A stretch of 64,000 nucleotides of DNA from Actinomycetota bacterium (GTDB lineage Bacteria; Actinomycetota; Thermoleophilia; Gaiellales; Gaiellaceae). Every line of letters starts with the position of its first letter. Within the stretch, counting starts at the first letter, position 1. Below are positions 18,961-27,431 of the stretch, piece by piece. The notes beneath the pieces are model-generated. The model worked only from the letters and a program-made list of their open reading frames with translations. It had not been told where the DNA came from and searched no databases. The stretch lies in contig VAWH01000018.1 of NCBI GenBank assembly GCA_005888315.1, forward strand, positions 174,447-238,446, in the 5' to 3' direction. Made by a program: the position numbers and the translations under genes.

Positions 18961-19830
18961 GTGGCAGTCGTCAGCATGCGAGAGCTTCTGGAAGCCGGAG
19001 TGCACTTCGGCCATCAGACCCGTCGCTGGAACCCGAAGATGAAGCGATTCATCTTCGGGGAGCGCGGCGGCATCTACATCATCGACCTCCAGCAGACCCT
19101 CGAGCACCTCGAGGAGGCGGCCGCGTTCTCGCGGAACCTCGCCGAGCGCGGCGGCTCGATGCTCTTCGTCGGCACGAAGAAGCAGTCCATGGACGCGATC
19201 GCCGAGCATGCTCAGCGCGTCGGTATGCCCTACGTCCACCATCGCTGGCTGGGCGGGCTGCTCACCAACTGGCGCACGATCTCGAACCGGATCGAGCGCC
19301 TGCACGAGCTCCGCCGGCTGCGCGACGAGGATCAGCTCGAGCTGCTGCCCCCCAAGGAGCGGATCGCGATGCTCGCTGAGCTCGAGAAGCTGGATACGAA
19401 CCTCGGCGGCGTCGCGGACATGCGCAAGCAGCCCGACGCGGTCTTCGTCGTCGACCTGCGCAAGGAGCAGCTCGCCGTGCGGGAAGCGAGGCGACTCGGC
19501 CTGCCCATCATCGCGCTCGTCGACACCAACTGCGATCCCGACGAGGCCGACTACGTGATTCCGGGTAACGACGACGCGATTCGCTCGTGCTCGCTCGTGA
19601 TCCGCACGATCGCCGACGCGATCGAGGCCGGCAAGGCGAAGGTGACGCCCGCCGAGATGGCCGCTCCCACCCCCGAGCCCGAGGAGACCGAAGGACCGAG
19701 CGCCGAGGAGGTCGCGCAAGACCCCGCCTACGAGCAGATCGGCGCGCAGGAGAGCGCGGGCGAGGAGGTCGCGACCGGTGTCGCCTCGCCGCCCGTTCCC
19801 GCCGAGGCCTCGACGGAGCGTTCAGAGTGA
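18961..19830 (+). CDS. rpsB: 30S ribosomal protein S2
   Basis: Ribosomal protein uS2, 289 aa. [53 protein letters not shown] and [29 protein letters not shown] are all conserved. GTG 18961 is chosen because it precedes the [11 protein letters not shown] motif at the usual distance and follows GAAAGGGG; the longer open frame upstream is Gly/Ala-rich leader. A low-complexity acidic C-terminal tail of about 55 residues extends past the S2 fold, as in many actinobacteria. The stop overlaps the tsf start (GTGA). Confidence 0.97.
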   Translation: MAVVSMRELLEAGVHFGHQTRRWNPKMKRFIFGERGGIYIIDLQQTLEHLEEAAAFSRNLAERGGSMLFVGTKKQSMDAIAEHAQRVGMPYVHHRWLGGLLTNWRTISNRIERLHELRRLRDEDQLELLPPKERIAMLAELEKLDTNLGGVADMRKQPDAVFVVDLRKEQLAVREARRLGLPIIALVDTNCDPDEADYVIPGNDDAIRSCSLVIRTIADAIEAGKAKVTPAEMAAPTPEPEETEGPSAEEVAQDPAYEQIGAQESAGEEVATGVASPPVPAEASTERSE

Positions 19831-20642
19831 CGGAAGGGAACGCGAAGATCTCAGCGGCTCTCGTCAAGGAGCTCCGCGACCAGACGGGCGCGGGGATGAT
19901 GGACTGCAAGCGGGCGCTGCAGGACACAAATGGGGATCTCGAGGCCGCCAAGACGCTGCTGCGCGAGCGCGGGCTCGCGAGCGCCGCCAAGCGCGCGGGC
20001 CGCGAAACAACTGAGGGAACGGTCGGCTATCGCCTCGCCGACGACCGCAAGCGCGGCGTCATCGTCGCCGTCGGCTGCGAGACCGAGCCCGTCTCGAATA
20101 ATGAGGAGTTCTCCGCCTTCTCCGCCAAGGTGCTCGAGGCGGTGGAGCGCGACGGCCCCACCGCCGTTGAGCAGCTCGACGAGGAGCGTCAGGAGCTCGC
20201 AGCCAAGCTCGGCGAGAACATCGTCGTCGCCGGCGCGGCGCGCTTCGAGGCGGTCGACAGCGCCGTGATCGACGGCTATGCGCACCCGCCGGCCAACAAG
20301 CTCGGCGTGCTCGTGCAAGTTCGCGGCGGCTCGGACGAGCTCCCCCGCAAGGTCGCCATGCACATCGCGGCTTCTCCGGCGACGCGCTGGATCGGCCGCG
20401 AGGACGTTCCGGCCGAGATCGTCACGGCCGAGCGCGAGATCTACTCGAACTCCGACGAGGTGCAGTCGAAACCCGAGCAGGCGCGTGAGAAGATCGTCGA
20501 AGGGATGCTGAACAAGCGGTTCTTCGCGGAGCAGGTGCTTGCCGACCAGCCGTGGATCCACGAGGCGTCGAAGTCCGTCGGCGACGTGCTCGGCGAGCAG
20601 GGCGCCGAAGTGCTCGAGTTCGAGCGGCTCCAGCTCGGCTAG
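19827..20642 (+). CDS. tsf: Elongation factor Ts
   Basis: EF-Ts, the GDP/GTP exchange factor for EF-Tu, 271 aa. The N-terminal UBA-like domain has [20 protein letters not shown] and [14 protein letters not shown]. The dimerisation domain has [14 protein letters not shown] and [14 protein letters not shown]. Both core subdomains are present at normal length. The GTG at 19827 overlaps the rpsB stop, so rpsB and tsf form the usual coupled pair. Its stop TAG is the first element of the hairpin preceding pyrH. Confidence 0.97.
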   Translation: MTEGNAKISAALVKELRDQTGAGMMDCKRALQDTNGDLEAAKTLLRERGLASAAKRAGRETTEGTVGYRLADDRKRGVIVAVGCETEPVSNNEEFSAFSAKVLEAVERDGPTAVEQLDEERQELAAKLGENIVVAGAARFEAVDSAVIDGYAHPPANKLGVLVQVRGGSDELPRKVAMHIAASPATRWIGREDVPAEIVTAEREIYSNSDEVQSKPEQAREKIVEGMLNKRFFAEQVLADQPWIHEASKSVGDVLGEQGAEVLEFERLQLG

Positions 20643-20687
20643 TGCCCCACCAGGCGATACACGGACAGCATCACCTGAAGGGGCACT
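20641..20687 (+). promoter_or_regulatory. RBS-sequestering hairpin before pyrH
   Basis: AGTGCCCC (20641-20648) pairs perfectly with GGGGCACT (20680-20687), which contains the AAGGGG ribosome binding site region and ends at the base before the pyrH ATG. Inside it, CAGGCGAT (20651-20658) pairs with ATCACCTG (20670-20677) with one mismatch. Two stacked 8-bp stems thus enclose an 11-nt loop. The structure begins within the tsf stop codon and could control pyrH translation. Confidence 0.6.
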
Positions 20688-21458
20688 ATGGCCCTTAGCT
20701 CCACAGAGGTCGCATCCGGGCCCACGCGCGCGGTCTTTCGCCGGGTGCTGCTCAAGCTCTCCGGCGAAGCCTTGATGGGCGACAAGGAGTACGGGCTCGA
20801 CCGCGACCGGATCGATGCGGTCGCCGGGGAGATCGTCGACGTCCAGCAGCAGGGCGTCGAGCTCGCGATCGTCGTCGGCGCCGGCAACATCTACCGCGGC
20901 ATGGCTGCCGCCGCCGAGGGGATGGACCGCGCCACGGCCGACTACGCGGGCATGCTCGCGACGCTCCTGAACGCGCTCGCGCTCCAGGACGCACTCGAGC
21001 GGCGCGGCGCACACACGCGCGTGCTCTCCGCGATCGAGGTGTCCGAGGTCGCCGAGCCGTACATCCGCCGCCGCGCGATCCGCCATTTGGAGAAGCAGCG
21101 GATCGTGATCTTCGCCGCCGGTACCGGCAACCCGTTCTTCACCACGGACACGGCCGCCGCCCTGCGGGCGCTCGAGATCAACGCCGAGGCGATCCTGATG
21201 GTCAAGCATGCGGTAGAAGGCGTCTACGGCGGCGACCCTCGGGTCGACCCGAATGCGGAGTTCCTGCCGGAGCTGACGCATCTGGAGGCGATCGAGCGCG
21301 GCCTGAAGGTGATGGACACGACGGCGCTCTCGCTCTGCATGGACAATCACCTGCCGATCTACGTCTTCGCGCTCGCCGACGGCAACATTCGCCGCGTCGT
21401 CGACGGCGAACGCGTCGGCACCATCGTTTCCACCCCGAACCCCGGAGCGGCCAGATGA
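20688..21458 (+). CDS. pyrH: UMP kinase PyrH
   Basis: UMP kinase of the amino-acid-kinase fold, which phosphorylates UMP to UDP for nucleic acid and UDP-sugar supply; 256 aa. [64 protein letters not shown] and [19 protein letters not shown] are diagnostic. The first 15 residues are a non-conserved extension. The ribosome binding site lies inside a hairpin starting at the tsf stop, unlike the neighbouring overlapping genes. The stop overlaps frr (ATGA). Confidence 0.97.
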   Translation: MALSSTEVASGPTRAVFRRVLLKLSGEALMGDKEYGLDRDRIDAVAGEIVDVQQQGVELAIVVGAGNIYRGMAAAAEGMDRATADYAGMLATLLNALALQDALERRGAHTRVLSAIEVSEVAEPYIRRRAIRHLEKQRIVIFAAGTGNPFFTTDTAAALRALEINAEAILMVKHAVEGVYGGDPRVDPNAEFLPELTHLEAIERGLKVMDTTALSLCMDNHLPIYVFALADGNIRRVVDGERVGTIVSTPNPGAAR

Positions 21459-22015
21459 CGATCGACGAGTTCATTCAGGACGCGACCCGCCGGATGGACA
21501 AGTCCGTCGAGTCGGCCCAGCACGAGTTCAACACGCTGCGCACTGGGCGCGCCTCGGCGGCGCTGCTCGACCGGATCCAGATCGACTACTACGGGACGAA
21601 GACGCCGCTCAAGCAGTTGGCCACGATCAACGCCCCCGAGCCGCGGCTGCTGACCGTGCAGCCGTTCGACCCCAGCTCTTTGTCGTCGATCGAGCGGACG
21701 ATCCAGGAGTCAGATCTCGGGCTGACGCCCTCGAACGACGGCAAGATCATCCGACTGCCGATCCCACAGCTGACCGAGGAGCGCCGCAAGGAGCTCGTCA
21801 AGGTCGCTCGGCAGATGGCGGAGGAGGGTCGCGTCGCGATCCGGAACGTCCGCCGCGACGTCATGCACCACCTGAAGGAGCTCGTCGACAAGGGCGAGGT
21901 CGGCAGCGACGAGGAGCATCGGGCCGAGGAACGCGTCCAGAAGTTGACGGATGAGCACACGCACAAGATCGACGACCTTCTGAAGCGGAAAGAAGAGGAA
22001 ATCCTCGAAGTCTGA
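21455..22015 (+). CDS. frr: Ribosome recycling factor
   Basis: RRF, which with EF-G splits post-termination ribosomes; 186 aa, the standard length. The three-helix bundle is marked by [20 protein letters not shown] and [20 protein letters not shown], with domain II around [20 protein letters not shown]. It is translationally coupled to pyrH through the 4-bp overlap and lies in the near-universal order rpsB-tsf-pyrH-frr-uppS-cdsA-dxr. Confidence 0.97.
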   Translation: MTIDEFIQDATRRMDKSVESAQHEFNTLRTGRASAALLDRIQIDYYGTKTPLKQLATINAPEPRLLTVQPFDPSSLSSIERTIQESDLGLTPSNDGKIIRLPIPQLTEERRKELVKVARQMAEEGRVAIRNVRRDVMHHLKELVDKGEVGSDEEHRAEERVQKLTDEHTHKIDDLLKRKEEEILEV

Positions 22016-22023
22016 GGCCTCCA

Positions 22024-22773
22024 GTGGGCCTGCTCGACCGATTTCGTTTGCGCACCCGGCTTGCCCGGGCACACCCGGAGCCGCCGGCCGAGCCGGTCGG
22101 CTGCGTCGCGATCATCCTGGACGGGAACGGACGCTGGGCGATGTCGCGCGGGCTCCCGGTCGCCGAGGGCCACCGCGAAGGGACGCGCGCGCTCCGGCGG
22201 ACGGTCGAGGCGGCGATCGAGCTCGGGATCGGCTCGCTCATCGTCTACGGCTTCTCGACGGAGAACTGGACGCGCCCGCCCGACGAGGTCGACTCGCTGA
22301 TGGAGATCTTCAGTGAGACCATCGACCGCGAGCTGCCGGACCTGGCGAAGCAGGGGGTGCGGGTCCGCTTCCTCGGTCGCCGCGACCGTGCTCCGGAGGC
22401 GCTGCAGGACAAGATGGCCGAGCTCGAGGCGCGGACGGGGATGAACGACCGGCTCGATCTCTGGATCGCCTTCGACTACGGCGGGCGCGCCGAGCTTGCG
22501 GACGCGGCGAAGCGGCTCGTCCAGGCCGGGATCCGGCCCGAAGAGATCGACGAGGACACGTTTGCCCGGGCCCTGTACGAGCCGGAGCTGCCCGATCCGG
22601 ACCTGCTGATCCGCACCGCCGGCGATCAGCGGATCTCCAACTTCCTGCTCTGGCAACTCGCGTACGCCGAGCTCGTCTTCGTCGAGACGCCGTGGCCGGA
22701 TTTCGGCGAGGCCGAGTTGCGCGCCGCGCTCAGCGAGTATGCGAGTCGCGAGCGCCGTTTCGGCGGCAGGTAA
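22024..22773 (+). CDS. uppS: Polyprenyl diphosphate synthase (UppS-type, cis-prenyltransferase)
   Basis: cis-Prenyltransferase that makes undecaprenyl- or decaprenyl-type lipid carrier precursors for peptidoglycan; 249 aa. VAIILDGNGRWA contains the essential Asp, and GHREGTRALR, YGFSTENWTRP and PDLLIRTAGDQRISNFLLWQ complete the active site. The start is GTG 22024; the first 25 residues are variable as in the family. Its stop overlaps the cdsA start (TAATG). Confidence 0.96.
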   Translation: MGLLDRFRLRTRLARAHPEPPAEPVGCVAIILDGNGRWAMSRGLPVAEGHREGTRALRRTVEAAIELGIGSLIVYGFSTENWTRPPDEVDSLMEIFSETIDRELPDLAKQGVRVRFLGRRDRAPEALQDKMAELEARTGMNDRLDLWIAFDYGGRAELADAAKRLVQAGIRPEEIDEDTFARALYEPELPDPDLLIRTAGDQRISNFLLWQLAYAELVFVETPWPDFGEAELRAALSEYASRERRFGGR

Positions 22774-23570
22774 TGAGCTCCTTCTGGTCGCGGATCGTCG
22801 TCGGTGCCGTCCTGCTGCCGGCCGTGCTCGGGCTCGTCTACCTCGGCGGGTGGTGGCTCTGGGTGCTCGCAGTCGTCGCGGCGCTGATCGCGCTGCACGA
22901 GCTCTACCGGCTCACGCGGCCGCTGCGGCCGCTCGTGCTGGCGGGTTACGCCGGCACGCTGCTCGCCCTGCTCGGCGCGCAGCTCGGCGGCATCCCGTGG
23001 ATGACGGCCGGCTTCCTGAGCACGATCGCGCTCGCCTTCGTGCTCAAGGGCATCTCCGACACGCGGCAATCGCTGGCGGTGGCGATTGCGACCACCGTGT
23101 TCGGCGTCGCCTGGATCGGCCTCGGCCTCGGACACGCGCTGCTGCTGCGCTCGATCCCCGAGCACGGGCGTCTGGCCGTCTTCACGGTGCTCCTGACAGT
23201 CTTCGCGGCAGACGCCTTCGCCTACTTCGTCGGCCTCTTGATCGGCCGGCACAAAATGGCGCCGGTGCTCTCGCCGGGCAAGACCTGGGAGGGCTTGGTC
23301 GCGGGCACGATCGTGGCCGTCCTGCTGCCCTTCTTTGCCTTCTACCACCAGCACTTCCTGACGATCGGGGAGTCCCTCGCCCTCGGAGTCGTGATCGCGG
23401 TCGTCGCTCCCCTCGGCGATCTGTTCGAGTCGGCGCTGAAGCGCGACATGAACGTCAAAGACTCGGGGCGCCTGCTGGGCGGCCACGGTGGCATGCTCGA
23501 CCGCCTCGACGCGCTGCTCTTCGCCTCGATCGCCTCGTACTACCTCGTTCGCGCCTTCGGGTGGGCGTAG
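22773..23570 (+). CDS. cdsA: Phosphatidate cytidylyltransferase CdsA
   Basis: Integral membrane CDP-diacylglycerol synthase (265 aa) that feeds phospholipid synthesis, including the CDP-alcohol phosphatidyltransferase later in this window. About seven hydrophobic segments are visible. The family signature near the C-terminus is present as SALKRDMNVKDSGRLLGGHG with MLDRLDALLF. ATG 22773 is chosen because it overlaps the uppS stop; upstream codons in the same frame lie inside uppS. Confidence 0.95.
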   Translation: MSSFWSRIVVGAVLLPAVLGLVYLGGWWLWVLAVVAALIALHELYRLTRPLRPLVLAGYAGTLLALLGAQLGGIPWMTAGFLSTIALAFVLKGISDTRQSLAVAIATTVFGVAWIGLGLGHALLLRSIPEHGRLAVFTVLLTVFAADAFAYFVGLLIGRHKMAPVLSPGKTWEGLVAGTIVAVLLPFFAFYHQHFLTIGESLALGVVIAVVAPLGDLFESALKRDMNVKDSGRLLGGHGGMLDRLDALLFASIASYYLVRAFGWA

Positions 23571-23609
23571 TCCCGGCCCAGTAGCGAATCCGGCCCGCGC
23601 CGTCGCTCG

Positions 23610-23615
23610 TACACT
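23610..23615 (+). promoter_or_regulatory. -10 box TACACT before dxr
   Basis: TACACT is followed by 8 nt and the dxr ATG, in a 53-bp gap after cdsA. This suggests an internal leaderless or near-leaderless promoter for the MEP genes. Confidence 0.45.
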
Positions 23616-23623
23616 TTCAAGCA

Positions 23624-24685
23624 ATGAAGCGAATCGCCCTCCTCGGGGCCACCGGGTCGATCGGGCGACAGGCGCTTGAAATTATTGCCGCGCACCCGGA
23701 GCTGGAGCTCGTCGCTGCCGCCTCGGGCTCGGAGCCGATCGACGGGCTTGCGCCGCTGACACAGGTCGGCGGCGACTTGACCGAACTGCTCGAGCGCGCC
23801 CGGCCGGACGTAGTCCTCAACGCCGTGGTCGGCTTCGCCGGCCTGCCGGCGACGCTCTGGGCGCTCGAGCGAGGGATCGATCTTGCGCTGGCGAACAAGG
23901 AAAGCCTCGTGGCGGCCGGGGATCTCGCGACGACCGCTCGGCGGCGGGGCGGAGGGCGGCTACTTCCCGTCGACAGCGAGCACTCGGCCGCGTACCAGTG
24001 CCTGGAGGGCCGTGATGCGGAAACCGTGCATTCGCTCGTGCTGACCGCCTCGGGCGGCCCCTTCCGTGGGCGGAGCAGTGAGGAGCTCGCCGACGTCACG
24101 CCGGCCGAGGCGCTTGCACACCCGACCTGGAACATGGGACCCAAGATCACGATCGACTCGGCCACCCTCGCCAACAAGGGACTCGAGCTGCTCGAGGCGC
24201 ATTTCCTGTTCGGCCTCGACTACGACCGGATCGAGGTCGTGATCCACCCGACGTCGACGGTGCACGCGCTCGTCCGCTTCCGCGACGGCGCAGCCCTCGC
24301 TCATCTCGGCTACCCGGACATGCGCGTGCCGATCTCGTTCGCCCTCACGTACCCCGAGAGGGACGCGACGCCGGTCCCGCAGCTCGACCTCGCCGCCGGT
24401 CTAACGCTGGAATTCGAAGCGCCCGACCTGGAGACGTTCCCACTCCTCGGGCTGGCCCGCCGAGCCGGGGAACAGGGTGGCACCTACCCGTGCGCATACA
24501 ACGCCGCCAACGAGGTCGCAGTCGCAACGTTCCTCGAGGGCCGGTTGCCGTTCCTCGCCATCGCGGAGACGGTTGAAGAGACGCTCGGCGAGGTCGACGG
24601 TGCGCCTGCGCGGGACCTGACTGAGCTGGTCGAGGCTGACGCGGAGGCGCGCCGGCTCGCCGAGAGAACCGCAGCAGCCGCATGA
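23624..24685 (+). CDS. dxr: 1-deoxy-D-xylulose 5-phosphate reductoisomerase
   Basis: DXR (IspC), the second step of the MEP isoprenoid pathway and the target of fosmidomycin; 353 aa. The NADPH-binding start LLGATGSIGRQALEI, NKESLVAAG, PVDSEHSA (metal-binding Asp/Glu), ASGGPFRG, HPTWNMGPKITIDSATLANKGLE and HPTSTVHALVRF are all intact. It is slightly shorter than the usual 380-400 aa at the C-terminal helical domain. A palindromic repeat abuts its stop codon directly. Confidence 0.96.
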   Translation: MKRIALLGATGSIGRQALEIIAAHPELELVAAASGSEPIDGLAPLTQVGGDLTELLERARPDVVLNAVVGFAGLPATLWALERGIDLALANKESLVAAGDLATTARRRGGGRLLPVDSEHSAAYQCLEGRDAETVHSLVLTASGGPFRGRSSEELADVTPAEALAHPTWNMGPKITIDSATLANKGLELLEAHFLFGLDYDRIEVVIHPTSTVHALVRFRDGAALAHLGYPDMRVPISFALTYPERDATPVPQLDLAAGLTLEFEAPDLETFPLLGLARRAGEQGGTYPCAYNAANEVAVATFLEGRLPFLAIAETVEETLGEVDGAPARDLTELVEADAEARRLAERTAAAA

Positions 24686-24750
24686 GGCGTCCCTTGCGAT
24701 GCCGATCTGGAGGCCGTAGTGGCTTTGCCGCTGCGGCCGATCAAACCCGG
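24686..24750 (+). repeat. Two-hairpin palindromic repeat, copy 3
   Basis: It starts at the base after the dxr stop. Hairpin 1 is GGCGTCCCTTGCGATGCC with one mismatch. The linker is GATCTGGAGG. Hairpin 2 pairs CCGTAGTGGC with GCCGCTGCGG around TTT using two G-U pairs. The tail is ATCAAACCCGG. Confidence 0.75.
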
Positions 24751-24794
24751 CTGTTGGAATGGCTGCGGGTGCGAACCCTCGAGGAGGCTCGGCC

Positions 24795-26024
24795 GTGAGC
24801 ATCCTGATCGCAATCGTCGGGCTCGGCTTCCTCGTGATGATCCACGAGGCCGGTCACTTCTTCACGGCGCGCGCCGTCGGGATGCGACCGCGGCGGTTCT
24901 ACGTCGGCTTTCCGCCCGCGCTGGCGAAGACGACGCGGAACGGAATCGAGTACGGAATCGGAGCCATTCCGCTCGGCGGCTACGTGAAGATTCCCGGGAT
25001 GCACAGGCCGGCGCCGACCGACCTGGACCACCATTTCGGCCCCGCGCTTCTCCAGGCGCCTTCGCTCGTCGGCCCGGTGGAGCGCTTGAAGCGCCTCGTC
25101 GCGCAGGGTGACTTCCCCGAGGCCCGCGCAGCTCTTGGGAGCCTCGACGAAGCGCTAGGGCAGGCGAAGTTGCCGCCGGTGCCCGCCCGAACCGCCCGCC
25201 GCGGCCGCGAAGAGCTCGGCGATGCGCTCGGTCCCGAGGCTTACTGGCGCCAACCGACATGGAAGCGCGTCGTGGTGATCGCGGCCGGACCGCTCACGAA
25301 CGTGGTCTTCGCGATCCTGTTGCTCGCGATCGTCTACATGCTCGGAATTCCGGACGGTGCCTCTCGTCGGGTCGACAAAGTCTCCCCGGATTCGCCGGCG
25401 GCGCAAGCGGGACTGAGGCCGGGCGACGAGATCGTGGCGGTGAACATGCAGCCGACGAAGACGTTCAAGCAGGTCTCGGAAGCGCTCAGGTCGAGCAAGG
25501 GAAAGCCTGTCATCGTCTCGATCGTCCGGCGAGGCAAATACATCGAGCTGCCTCCGACGAGGACGATCAAGCAGAGCGGCCATTACATCTACGGGTTCAG
25601 GCCGGCAGGGGTGGTCTACAAGCACTACAACCCTGCGACGGCGCTCGGGCTCGCGGGCCGGGATACGTGGGACGTGACGAAGGCCATCGGCTCGTCGTTG
25701 GCGCGCATCGCCCAGGGCACCGGTCGTAAGGACGTCTCCTCTCCGGTCGGAATCGTGGACGCCTCTAGCCAAGCGGCGAAGACGGACTACCGGGACTATC
25801 TGGAGATCATGGCGCTGATCAGCCTCTCGCTCGCATTGCTGAACCTGCTGCCGCTCCTGCCGCTCGACGGCGGCCACATCGCTTTCTCGCTCTTCGAGGG
25901 AATCCGCGGGCGATCCGTGGGCCGCGCCGTCTACGAGCGGGTTTCCGTCGTCGGAATCGCCCTGGTGCTGCTGCTCTTCTTCGTCGGGCTGTCGAACGAC
26001 ATCGGGCGAATCGGCGGAGGCTAG
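24795..26024 (+). CDS. rseP: Site-2 protease, RseP/Rip1-type M50 family zinc metalloprotease
   Basis: Intramembrane metalloprotease (409 aa) that would cleave anti-sigma factors or other membrane proteins. HEAGH (17-21) in the first membrane segment and NLLPLLPLDGGH near the C-terminus form the zinc site. A PDZ domain with SPAAQAGLRPGDEIVAVN (about 205-222) lies between, and a variable insertion of about 80 residues precedes it. GTG 24795 is chosen because GAGGAGG lies 7 nt upstream and the first membrane segment starts there. Its place between dxr and ispG is conserved in bacteria. A cognate anti-sigma factor is not visible here. Confidence 0.94.
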   Translation: MSILIAIVGLGFLVMIHEAGHFFTARAVGMRPRRFYVGFPPALAKTTRNGIEYGIGAIPLGGYVKIPGMHRPAPTDLDHHFGPALLQAPSLVGPVERLKRLVAQGDFPEARAALGSLDEALGQAKLPPVPARTARRGREELGDALGPEAYWRQPTWKRVVVIAAGPLTNVVFAILLLAIVYMLGIPDGASRRVDKVSPDSPAAQAGLRPGDEIVAVNMQPTKTFKQVSEALRSSKGKPVIVSIVRRGKYIELPPTRTIKQSGHYIYGFRPAGVVYKHYNPATALGLAGRDTWDVTKAIGSSLARIAQGTGRKDVSSPVGIVDASSQAAKTDYRDYLEIMALISLSLALLNLLPLLPLDGGHIAFSLFEGIRGRSVGRAVYERVSVVGIALVLLLFFVGLSNDIGRIGGG

Positions 26025-26027
26025 ACT
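26022..26027 (+). promoter_or_regulatory. -10 box TAGACT before ispG
   Basis: TAGACT contains the rseP stop codon and is followed by 7 nt and the ispG ATG, which fits a leaderless transcript. Confidence 0.4.
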
Positions 26028-26034
26028 CGCTGCA

Positions 26035-27161
26035 ATGGCGAGCGAGCGGTCAATCAATGTAAGAGGGGTTCAGATCGGCGGCGGCGCGCCGGTCGTCGTC
26101 CAGTCGATGACGCTGACCAAGACGCACGACGTCGAGGCGACGACGGCGCAGATGTCGTTCGTGTCGCCGTCCCGAAGTCGGAGGACGCCGACGCCCTCCC
26201 GAAACTCGTGCGGCTGTCGCCGATCCCGGTGATCGCGGACATCCACTTCAACGCCAGTCTGGCTCTGCGCGCGATCGAGGCCGGCGTCGCCGCGGTGCGG
26301 ATCAACCCGGGCAACATCGGCGGTCCGGACAAGGTGGCGCAGGTCGTCCGCGCGGCGAAGGCCGCCGGGATGCCGATGCGGATCGGCGCCAACTCCGGCT
26401 CGCTGCCGAAGCACCTCTCCGAGCTGGCCCAGCGCGATCAGGCCGAGGCCCTCGTGGAAGCGGCGCTCGAGGAGGTTCGCCTGCTCGAGAGCCTCGACTA
26501 CTACGACTTCAAGATCTCGGTCAAGTCGAGCCACGTGCCGACGATGATCCGCGCCTACCGGCTGCTCGCCTCCAAGGTTCCGTACCCGCTCCACCTCGGC
26601 GTCACCGAGGCGGGGACGCCGTACTCCGGCTCGATCAAGAGCGCCGTCGGCATGGGCGCGCTGCTCGTGGACGGCATCGGCGACACGCTTCGCGTCTCCC
26701 TGACTGCCGACCCCGTCGAGGAGGTCCGGGCCGGCTTCGAGATCCTGAAGGCGCTGGGCCTGCGCGAGCGCGGCCCCGTCATGATCGCCTGTCCGAGCTG
26801 CGGGCGGGACAACGTCGGCGTCCAGACCCTCGCCGAGAAGGTCGAGGAGCGACTGCGCGCCTACCCGCAGCACTTCGAGGTCGCCGTGCTCGGCTGCGCC
26901 GTCAACGGACCGGGGGAGGCGGGCGACGCGGACTTCGGGATCGCTGGCGGCCGCGACGTCGGCTTCGTCTACGCCCACGGCCGAGTACTGAAGAAGGTCT
27001 CGTCCGACATCCTCGTCGACGAGCTCTTCCACGCGATCGACGAGTGGATTGCGGACGGGATGCACCGGCCGAAGCGGCTCAAGATGGCAAAACCCGCGGC
27101 CTTGGCCATGGCGGAGGCGTCGTTGATCCCACTGGAAGAGGCGCCGCGTAACCGGGTTTAG
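26035..27161 (+). pseudogene. ispG: ispG (gcpE), frame broken by a 28-nt deletion
   Basis: 4-Hydroxy-3-methylbut-2-enyl diphosphate synthase, an iron-sulfur enzyme of the MEP pathway. The N-terminal part is in the frame of ATG 26035: INVRGVQIGGGAPVVVQSMT and KTHDVEATTAQ. At 26149-26153 the frame changes. The next residues, DVVRVAVPKSEDADALPKLV, are read one frame away and continue through SPIPVIADIHFNASLALRAI, CPSCGRDN (cluster Cys) and GCAVNGPGEAGDADFGIAGG to the stop. The expected nine residues between TTAQ and DVVRV (IRELAxAGC in relatives) are missing, so 28 nt appear lost. Everything else looks functional and selected, so this may be a recent mutation or an assembly error. The C-terminal tail is tandemly repeated downstream. 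Confidence 0.85.
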
Positions 27162-27216
27162 CCGTCGCGCGAGTCAATCGCGCGACCTTTTAAGCGACAT
27201 CGCAAGCGACGTCGCC
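27152..27216 (-). repeat. Two-hairpin palindromic repeat, copy 4 (in array)
   Basis: Reverse orientation: CCGGGTTTAG, a stem GTCGCGCGA/TCGCGCGAC around GTCAA, a CTTTTAA linker, then GCGACATCGC AA GCGACGTCGC as the conserved hairpin. It overlaps the last codons and stop of ispG. Confidence 0.8.
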
Positions 27217-27260
27217 GTGGCGGAGGCATCGTTGATCCCGCTGGAAGAGGCGCCGCGTAA

Positions 27261-27325
27261 CCGGGTTTAGCGGTCGCGCGAGTGAATCGCGCGACCTTTT
27301 AAGCGACATCGCAAGCGACGTCGCC
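27261..27325 (-). repeat. Two-hairpin palindromic repeat, copy 5 (in array)
   Basis: Near-identical to the copy 109 bp upstream. Here the variable stem is the full 10-bp GGTCGCGCGA/TCGCGCGACC around GTGAA. Confidence 0.8.
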
Positions 27326-27431
27326 GTGGCAGAGGCATCGTTGATCCCGCTGGAAGAGGCGCCGCGTGACCGGGTTTAGCGTGGCAGAAGCCTCACTGAT
27401 CCCGATCAACGAATAGCCTGCCGAGGCAACG

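Larger units (their letters stand above)
27108..27416 (+). repeat. Tandem 109-bp array of ispG tail plus palindromic repeat
   Basis: Units begin at 27108, 27217 and 27326 (exact 109-bp period). Each carries the codons for (M/V)AEASLIPLEEAPRxRV and a stop. The first two are followed by a full palindromic element (27152-27216, 27261-27325). The third keeps only the CCGGGTTTAGC edge of the element and runs into a fourth, diverged tail at 27381-27416 encoding VAEASLIPINE and a stop. The element edge supplies the TAG stop codon of ispG. Confidence 0.9.

Noticed and set aside
26140..26160. Programmed frameshift in ispG
   Set aside because: No slippery site or downstream pseudoknot is seen, and about nine conserved residues are missing, so a deletion or assembly error explains it better.
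27108..27416. CRISPR-like array of regular repeats
   Set aside because: The 109-bp units are near-identical over their whole length and carry ispG codons; there are no unique spacers and no cas genes.
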